Origin: an uncultured Lachnospiraceae bacterium | GTDB lineage: Bacteria; Bacillota; Clostridia; Lachnospirales; Lachnospiraceae | Length of the DNA: 6,728 bases | NCBI GenBank assembly: GCA_946627575.1 | Contig: CAMOVS010000072.1 | Span: 1-6,728, forward strand | Reading direction: 5' to 3' | Part shown: positions 1 through 5,423 of the stretch, one piece after another | How the letters are laid out: each line of letters begins with the position of its first letter | Position numbering within the stretch: position 1 is the first letter of the stretch | The notes under the pieces: generated by a model | What the model was told of the DNA's origin: nothing | What the model saw: only the letters and a program-made list of their open reading frames with translations | Databases searched by the model: none | Translations under genes and position numbers: made by a program

Positions 1-2226
1 TTTTCGAATCTTTTCAAACACTTTTTTCAGGTCCTTTCTTGCCTTCTTTCCTGTCCCCAGCCAGGCCCCGATCGTCTTAACATCGACCTCCATCTGGTCT
101 GCAAGATCCTGCATCAGGACCTTTCCATCCTCGTCGACGAGCCCATCAAAGGCGACCATAAACTTATTGAATGTTTCAACATTCCGGTTTTTAGACCGCT
201 CTTTATTAGCTTCGATCATCTTCTGGACTGAGGACTTTTCAGACTCCGGATTGATATCTTTAAGGCTCCCCACATCGTCCATATAGTGGACTGGGTAATC
301 AAACCACAAATCAATAGGCGGGAACTTCGGGAACTCCCTGAGGGTCCCTTCTATACGCCATGCAGTACGCGCCTCAACCCGTTTCCTGGCCTCAGTGATA
401 AGGGAATCAATATTAAATTGATCCACGGCTTTCAGGCGCTTTTTACAGGCTTCCTGCAGGGTATTCGCATTCAGGCAGTCATCCTGGCTAAGTTCCTCTT
501 TCCAGTCCCAGGAGACTGTCAGGTTTTTATCGCTTCCCAGATACCCCAGGATGACATTGCATACCGCTTTATTCTCTTCCTGCTTCAGTAGGGCCTCGGT
601 TGTCTCCAGCTCGATCAGGTCGATCAGGGCATCCGGATCCCTGGCAAACACGCCGGATCCTGAAGCCCGGTCCATAGACTTCTTACCGCCCTGGGCACCT
701 TTACTGTGATGGTGGCAGTAGATCACTGCAGCATTCAGTTCGGTACAGACCTTATCAAACTGGTTACAGAAGTTTGCCATCTGATCAGCAGAGTTCTCAT
801 CACCTGTTATGACCTTGTATATAGGGTCAAGGACGATGGCGATATAATGCTGTTTCTCAGCCCTCCGGATCAATTTTGGGGCCAGTTTATCCATGGGGAC
901 AGACCTTCCTCTAAGGTTCCAGATATCAATATTCTTAATGTTTTCAGGGTTCCAATGATGAGCCTTATATACATCCTTGAATCGATGCAGGCAGGAAGCC
1001 CTGTCGAGCTCCAGATTGACATAAAGGACTTTTCCCTGAGCACACTGGAACCCGGCCCATTTGTGGCCTTCAGCAATCGCACAGCACAACTCGATCAGGA
1101 GAAAGGACTTACCGGCCTTGCTGGGTCCTGCGATGAGCATCTTATGGCCTTGCCTGAGCACTCCGTGAATTAAAGGCGGGGCCAGTTCCGGAAGGTCATC
1201 CCATACGGATGAAAGACCCTCCAGGTCCGGCAGGTCATCATTGATATCTTCAATCCATTCCTTCCATTCATCCCAGGAAGCTTTCCCGATGTTCGTATCG
1301 ATCAGGTATTGCTTTTTGCCGGCCCGCATGATCCCCGGCATCCTGGACAGTCTGGATGGGTTTTTATTCTGTGTATCGACCTTGATACCATTTCTTTTGC
1401 AGACGTTATAAAGGTAGTCCACACGCTTACGGTATTCTTCATAGTTTGGGGCTTCCACCTTTACGATGGCATGGATGCTTTTCTTCCCGGAGTGCACCAG
1501 GCAGGCCACCGGAAGTTCAAGCTCCCGGATGATGGCATTCTGTTTCTCCAGGTCTGTCTCATCAGACTCCACAAGAGCATAGCGAAAATCTGTAACATTA
1601 TCATTTTTACAGCCCTTGCCGTCGAGTGGGTTAAAGCGGATCCAGGCTCCGACATCAGGATTGTAGTCACCGAATACAGAGCCTATATCTCCATTACATT
1701 TACTGAGTTCTTGGATCAGCTGGCCGGCTGTACGGTCCCAGTTCCCTTTGGAAGGCAAATGCTTGCCATCCTTCTCCCAGGATTCTGTCACATAACCGAC
1801 ATTATCCGTGGAATCAAAGAGGGTCTCCAAATACCGGATCAGGTCCGATACAGGATTCCACTGGTCTCCGGGATCATGGATCTCACGGGCTTCCACCCAG
1901 TCCTTATCAAGGATTTCATAGTCCCTGCTGATGGAATCATTCCAGTCAAGTTCATGACCATAATCCGCCGGTGTCCATCCCGCATCTTTAGCCATCTGGA
2001 CAATGGTGGCTCCGGTCACCGGTATAGAGTTACCATGAAATGTATTCCACTTTTTAAAGCATTCCCCAGGGTGGTATCGGTGGTCATTCCGGCTCCATTC
2101 ATCCCACACATTGACAGAATACCCTTCCAGTTTTAAGGCCATACCAACATCGATCCATTTCTGATAGTCACATGCTGCAGGATTGATATATGGTAGTAAT
2201 TCCCTTAAATCCATCTGGTTATCCAT
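1..2226 (-). CDS. Phage primase-helicase: PriCT-2, AEP-like primase and RepA-type AAA helicase (3' end cut by window)
   Basis: This frame is open from the ATG at 2226 to the window edge: 742 codons and no stop, so the C-terminus is missing. Residues about 10-85 resemble PriCT-2 (W-x3-GMALK, then VWDEWS, a YHPGE-type segment, a W-x-F pair and MAKDAGW). Residues about 210-310 carry the three archaeo-eukaryotic primase motifs: an acidic pair E220/D222, SxH at S250-H252, and hydrophobic-Asp at V283-D284, followed by NPSRLSRMPG. Residues about 345-575 are a RepA/KaiC-like ATPase with Walker A GPSKAGKS (367-374), Walker B ending at D467 and a YCHHHSKG segment (503-510). A helix-turn-helix-like segment lies near 704-722. 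The likely role is primer synthesis plus 5'-3' unwinding at the phage replication fork. It is the last visible gene of the operon, 9 nt after the helicase gene. M5 (2214) is an alternative start, but the SD fits M1 better. The helicase domain is firm; primase activity is inferred from motifs. Confidence 0.88.
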   Translation of the reverse strand, partial: MDNQMDLRELLPYINPAACDYQKWIDVGMALKLEGYSVNVWDEWSRNDHRYHPGECFKKWNTFHGNSIPVTGATIVQMAKDAGWTPADYGHELDWNDSISRDYEILDKDWVEAREIHDPGDQWNPVSDLIRYLETLFDSTDNVGYVTESWEKDGKHLPSKGNWDRTAGQLIQELSKCNGDIGSVFGDYNPDVGAWIRFNPLDGKGCKNDNVTDFRYALVESDETDLEKQNAIIRELELPVACLVHSGKKSIHAIVKVEAPNYEEYRKRVDYLYNVCKRNGIKVDTQNKNPSRLSRMPGIMRAGKKQYLIDTNIGKASWDEWKEWIEDINDDLPDLEGLSSVWDDLPELAPPLIHGVLRQGHKMLIAGPSKAGKSFLLIELCCAIAEGHKWAGFQCAQGKVLYVNLELDRASCLHRFKDVYKAHHWNPENIKNIDIWNLRGRSVPMDKLAPKLIRRAEKQHYIAIVLDPIYKVITGDENSADQMANFCNQFDKVCTELNAAVIYCHHHSKGAQGGKKSMDRASGSGVFARDPDALIDLIELETTEALLKQEENKAVCNVILGYLGSDKNLTVSWDWKEELSQDDCLNANTLQEACKKRLKAVDQFNIDSLITEARKRVEARTAWRIEGTLREFPKFPPIDLWFDYPVHYMDDVGSLKDINPESEKSSVQKMIEANKERSKNRNVETFNKFMVAFDGLVDEDGKVLMQDLADQMEVDVKTIGAWLGTGKKARKDLKKVFEKIRK

Positions 2227-2230
2227 AATC

Positions 2231-2237
2231 CCTCCTT
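2231..2237 (-). promoter_or_regulatory. Ribosome binding site of the primase-helicase gene
   Basis: AAGGAGG begins in the TAA stop of the RadD-like gene and is a near-perfect anti-SD match. The spacer to the ATG at 2226 is short (4 nt), while the next in-frame ATG at 2214 would have 16 nt, so the first ATG is favoured. Confidence 0.75.
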
Positions 2238-3867
2238 ACCATGCCAGGCCTGCCGCAGGCCATTCGATGAATTCTTGATCCACCTTTTTCGGCACATAAG
2301 TTGATGGGTCGATATCATAAGGTACCCGCCAGCCATTCGCGGCAATCCGGTCGATCAGTTTACGGGCGGCATCAAAGTCCCACTGCCCCACATGATTAAA
2401 ACCTTTTCCTTCAAGGAAGCGGATCTGCTTAGGAGTGGTCAGTCCCGCATTACGTCGCTTTGAAAGCCGATCAAGGATCTTGGCTGCCTTACCGCAGCAC
2501 TCGATTCCATCCGGCATGATGCCCAGTTTTTCCAACGTGCTTTTTTGCTTATCTGTCGGCGGGCCCATTTCCCAGCCGAAAGAAGGCATATAACCGGTCA
2601 GGTCTTCAGCCTGGATGCTCATCTCAAACTGTAAAGGATCCACAAGCTTCTTCTTTCTCCGCTTCATTTCTGCCAGCTGCTTGGCCAGGGCCTCTTCTCT
2701 CTGGGCAACAACATCTTCCGATGCTTTGGTCTCGGCTTCCTCGATATCTACCGGGCAGCCTGCTTCTTCAATATTCTTTGTCATCTGATCTGCTACTTCC
2801 TTGTTTTCACAGATCAGGCTGGCCGGGTGGCACAGCTCATGCCTTTCCGTATGCCACAGGAAGTCAAGGAGAAGCAGATGGTCCTTGCCTTCACAAAGTC
2901 TTGTTCCCCGGCCTACCATCTGACTGTACAGGCTACGGATTTTAGTCGGCCGGAGTACAATGATGCAGTCTACCGAAGGGCAATCCCAGCCCTCTGTCAG
3001 GAGCATGGAATTGCACAGCACGTTGTATCGTCCCTTATCAAAGTCCTCAAGGATCTGGGCCCTGTCAGAGCTGTTCCCGTTGACTTCTGCAGCCCGAAAA
3101 CCATGCTCCAGCAGGATATCCCGAAACTTCTGTGATGTTTTGATCAAGGGCAGGAATACTACCGTTTTTCGATCCCGGCAGTGCTGCACCATCTCAGTCG
3201 CGATCTGCTCCAGATACGGATCCAGCACTGACCCCAGGTCAGATGCTTTAAAATCTCCTGTCTGTATGCCTACACCGGTAAGGTCCAGCTTAAGCGGGAT
3301 CGTAAGCGCCTTGATCGGCGACAGGTATCCCTCTTTGATGGCCTTAGGCAAGGTATATTCATAGGCCAGAGATTCAAAATACTGTCCAAGATTCTTCATA
3401 TCACCACGGTCCGGGGTAGCTGTCACCCCAAGGACATTTGCATTCGGAAAATGCTGCAGGACCTTCTGATAGCTGTCGGAAATACAATGATGGGCTTCAT
3501 CAATGATGATCGTGTTGAAAAACTCCGGATCAAATCGCTTCAGTCTTTTTTCTCTCATCATGGTCTGGACTGATCCAACCACGATCCGGAACCAACTGCC
3601 CATACAAGTCTCTTCAGCTTTTTCTGTAGCACAACCAAGGCCGGTAGATTTGGCGATCTTGTCAGCTGCCTGTTCAAGCAGCTCCCCCCGGTGTGCCAGG
3701 ATCAGGACCCTCTTACCCTGCCGAACACAATCCTCTGTTACTTTTGCAAATACGATCGTCTTGCCGCATCCGGTTGGGAGCACAAGCAAGGTCTTCTTGT
3801 GGTCATTCTGCCATTCCTTAAAAATGGCATCTTTCGCTTCTTCCTGATACGGCCTGAGCGCCAGCAT
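2236..3867 (-). CDS. RadD/ResIII-like superfamily II DEAH-box helicase
   Basis: A complete 543-residue SF2 helicase or translocase. It starts LRPYQEEA, a Q-motif-like entry typical of RadD and restriction-type helicases. Motif I is PTGCGKT (31-37), motif Ia lies around LILAHR (55-60), motif II is DEAH (123-126), motif III is TATP (149-152), motif V lies in TEGWDCPSVD (291-300) and motif VI is QMVGRGTR (316-323). All key residues are present, so ATPase activity is expected. A charged, probably helical stretch (about 355-410) follows, then two short T-x-KQ modules (about 437-470 and 477-513). The usual RadD Cys-rich zinc segment is not evident. The ATG shares its A with the upstream TGA (TGATG), and only a weak GGTAAG precedes it, so translation is probably coupled to the SSB-like gene. 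The role is inferred to be fork or recombination-intermediate remodelling during phage replication. A restriction-enzyme subunit is unlikely because no nuclease or methylase gene is nearby. Confidence 0.92.
   Translation of the reverse strand: MLALRPYQEEAKDAIFKEWQNDHKKTLLVLPTGCGKTIVFAKVTEDCVRQGKRVLILAHRGELLEQAADKIAKSTGLGCATEKAEETCMGSWFRIVVGSVQTMMREKRLKRFDPEFFNTIIIDEAHHCISDSYQKVLQHFPNANVLGVTATPDRGDMKNLGQYFESLAYEYTLPKAIKEGYLSPIKALTIPLKLDLTGVGIQTGDFKASDLGSVLDPYLEQIATEMVQHCRDRKTVVFLPLIKTSQKFRDILLEHGFRAAEVNGNSSDRAQILEDFDKGRYNVLCNSMLLTEGWDCPSVDCIIVLRPTKIRSLYSQMVGRGTRLCEGKDHLLLLDFLWHTERHELCHPASLICENKEVADQMTKNIEEAGCPVDIEEAETKASEDVVAQREEALAKQLAEMKRRKKKLVDPLQFEMSIQAEDLTGYMPSFGWEMGPPTDKQKSTLEKLGIMPDGIECCGKAAKILDRLSKRRNAGLTTPKQIRFLEGKGFNHVGQWDFDAARKLIDRIAANGWRVPYDIDPSTYVPKKVDQEFIEWPAAGLAW
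2247..2261 (-). other. GC-rich inverted repeat just before the primase-helicase SD
   Basis: GGCCTG and CAGGCC form a perfect 6-bp stem with a 3-nt loop (CGG in the mRNA). It ends about 10 nt upstream of the AAGGAGG and lies in the last codons of the RadD-like gene. No U-run follows, so it is not an intrinsic terminator. It could affect ribosome flow across the junction, or it could be a by-product of the Pro-Ala-Ala-Gly-Leu codons. Confidence 0.35.
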
Positions 3868-4316
3868 CAGAACTTACCGGCTTGGAATGCCGGCTTATCT
3901 TCTTTAGGATAGAACCGGCTGATCTGGTTGGATTCCCGTTCTTCCCCATCTTTATTTTTGTAGCGGCGGATCGTTATCTTACAACGGCCAGTAGAGCCGA
4001 TCACTTTATTCCATGGCATCTGCAGTCTTTCACCCTTTTTCTTCAAGCCAATCCCTTCAAAGAAAGCTGATAACATCCCTTCGCATTTGGTATGAAGGAA
4101 AAGGTTATGATTGATCGTTGTAGATCCCTCAGGGGACTCAATATGGACCTGCACTATTGCCTTATTACAGGGCGGGAGCTTCTCACTGCCCGGATGTCTG
4201 GCTCTTTCAAATCCCGTGATACTGAAGTTATAGTCTCCTTCCTTCAGCAATATAAAATCTGACTCCTTTTCGATATAATCATCCCATCCTAATTCTCTAT
4301 CTATATTTTCAGCCAT
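3867..4316 (-). CDS. DUF669-like phage protein, putative single-stranded DNA-binding protein
   Basis: A complete 149-residue soluble protein. The recognisable pattern is an acidic N-terminus, then L-x-EGDYNFSITGFERARHPGS (about 24-44), a beta-rich middle with PPCNKAIVQVHIE (48-60) and NLFLHTK (71-77), then FFEGIGLKKKGE (85-96) and a W-x2-VIGSTG segment (102-110) followed by a strand and a KNKDGEE turn. This matches my recollection of the DUF669 family of phage proteins, which often sit beside Sak4 or other annealing recombinases and are thought to have an OB-like, SSB-type role. No catalytic motif is visible. The start is supported by a strong SD (GAAAGGAG) 7 nt upstream. The gene begins 2 nt after the Sak4-like stop, and its own TGA overlaps the helicase ATG. 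The C-terminus, FQAGKF, ends in Phe as many SSBs do but lacks the acidic run of the classical SSB tail. The family call is moderately sure; SSB function is inference from context. Confidence 0.72.
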   Translation of the reverse strand: MAENIDRELGWDDYIEKESDFILLKEGDYNFSITGFERARHPGSEKLPPCNKAIVQVHIESPEGSTTINHNLFLHTKCEGMLSAFFEGIGLKKKGERLQMPWNKVIGSTGRCKITIRRYKNKDGEERESNQISRFYPKEDKPAFQAGKF

Positions 4317-4318
4317 CT

Positions 4319-5422
4319 TTATTCTCCTTTCGTAAATGGATTATTGCTTCCAATCTCGCTGTTATATTCTTTGATCATCCCCAGGACCTGAGGCCATGCA
4401 GCCACAAGGCATCCCTGGATGAACTCCGGATCATAATTATTGAGCGGCGTATCTTCGGGGTAATACCCTCTTTTAGCGCATACAGCCTGAATCTCCCACT
4501 CTGAAATACCGTCCTCTTTCATCAGATCGGCCAGGGCCTTGGGTATCCCCTGTGGCGGATCAGGTGCAGGAGCCGGCTTATCCTCCATTTCAGTCAGCTC
4601 CGGGTATAACTCCAGCTGCTCTAAAGGAACGTCTTCAAGATCATTCATTTCAGGTTCAGGCGGAACTGTTTCTTTATCCACCGGAGCTGATGCTGCATGC
4701 TCGATAATATGACGGATGGAATCATACTCCATCGGGATCTCTTCCGGCAGGCTGTCACGGTTCTTGGCATCCCAACATGGGTGATGGGATGTATACATGA
4801 CCCGTTTCCCGCCTTGTGCCTTGTGTTTCTTACCCTTGTCATCCACAGCAATGGCATAGGTCTTATAGTTACAGAACAGGACCGCATCGGCCCATTCCTT
4901 AACCATGGCTGCTATGGAAGTCTTTGGTGAGTTGATCAGCTTCATCCCCCAGCGGTCGTAAGCCCCCATTTCATCGGGCTGTTCAAACTTCACGATTTGG
5001 GCATGAGCTGTTAAGACTACATTGATACCGGCACTGATCACATCATCGAGCCTGTTCAGCAATCGTCCAAATTCTTCAGATACATATGTAAATCCTTTGC
5101 CGTAGCCAAAATCTTCAATTCCACCCACATTGTGCTTATCGCAAATATGCTGGATACAAAGCTTCTGGGCCCAGTCTGCTGTATCAATGACATAGGTCTT
5201 AAATTCGCCCGGATGAGCAATCACATAGTCCACCTGGCTTAAAAGCATAGTCCATGATGACGGTGGATCAAACCGGGCAACATCCAGTTTTTTTGTGGAT
5301 CCTTCCGTATCAGAAAAGACCGGATCAGGAAAATGGCTGGCAAGAGTCGATTTCCCGATCCCCTCCGGGCCGTAGATAACAATCTTCTGAGGAGTCTGGA
5401 TTTTCCCCCTGGTAATGTTCAT
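4319..5422 (-). CDS. Sak4-type phage RecA-fold ATPase (AAA_24), putative annealing recombinase
   Basis: A 367-residue P-loop ATPase. Strand 1 and Walker A are IVIYGPEGIGKST (14-26), SDTEGSTKKLD follows (37-47), Walker B is YVIDT (77-81, Asp80), and VVLTAHAQ (135-142) occupies the sensor position. This layout is that of the AAA_24 / phage nucleotide-binding group that includes Sak4, a RecA-like core that promotes single-strand annealing together with an SSB. The SSB-like gene directly downstream supports that role. Residues about 246-292 form an acidic, proline-rich linker, and 293-367 a small helical C-terminal domain. An upstream in-frame ATG at 5476 would add 18 residues lying wholly inside the preceding gene. 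The start at 5422 is preferred because AGGTGA (5436-5431) lies 8 nt upstream, it leaves a 1-nt gap to the previous stop, and the protein then begins just before the P-loop strand. The ATPase is certain; the Sak4 role is family-based inference. Confidence 0.85.
   Translation of the reverse strand: MNITRGKIQTPQKIVIYGPEGIGKSTLASHFPDPVFSDTEGSTKKLDVARFDPPSSWTMLLSQVDYVIAHPGEFKTYVIDTADWAQKLCIQHICDKHNVGGIEDFGYGKGFTYVSEEFGRLLNRLDDVISAGINVVLTAHAQIVKFEQPDEMGAYDRWGMKLINSPKTSIAAMVKEWADAVLFCNYKTYAIAVDDKGKKHKAQGGKRVMYTSHHPCWDAKNRDSLPEEIPMEYDSIRHIIEHAASAPVDKETVPPEPEMNDLEDVPLEQLELYPELTEMEDKPAPAPDPPQGIPKALADLMKEDGISEWEIQAVCAKRGYYPEDTPLNNYDPEFIQGCLVAAWPQVLGMIKEYNSEIGSNNPFTKGE
4324..4331 (-). promoter_or_regulatory. 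Ribosome binding site of the SSB-like gene
   Basis: GAAAGGAG reads on the minus strand and is followed by a 7-nt spacer to the ATG at 4316. It is the best-spaced SD in the operon and lies inside the last codons of the Sak4-like gene, as expected if the SSB-like protein is made at a high level. Confidence 0.8.
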
Positions 5423-5423
5423 A

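Noticed and set aside
706..1173. A 155-codon open frame on the plus strand
   Set aside because: It is antisense to the Walker A/Walker B part of the primase-helicase and has no motif or credible SD.
1309..2136. A 275-codon open frame on the plus strand
   Set aside because: It lies entirely antisense to the primase-helicase, whose frame has clear motifs. Its translation shows no recognisable domain, so it is a shadow of the coding bias on the other strand.
2247..2261. Intrinsic terminator between the helicase and primase-helicase genes
   Set aside because: The stem is short and no T-run follows on the transcribed strand; an SD follows instead.
2827..3364. Overlapping plus-strand open frames of 102 and 134 codons
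   Set aside because: Both are antisense to conserved helicase motifs and overlap each other in different frames.
2236..3867. Type I or III restriction helicase subunit, or part of a defence island
   Set aside because: The motifs would allow it, but there is no methylase, nuclease or specificity gene, and the neighbours are phage replication genes.
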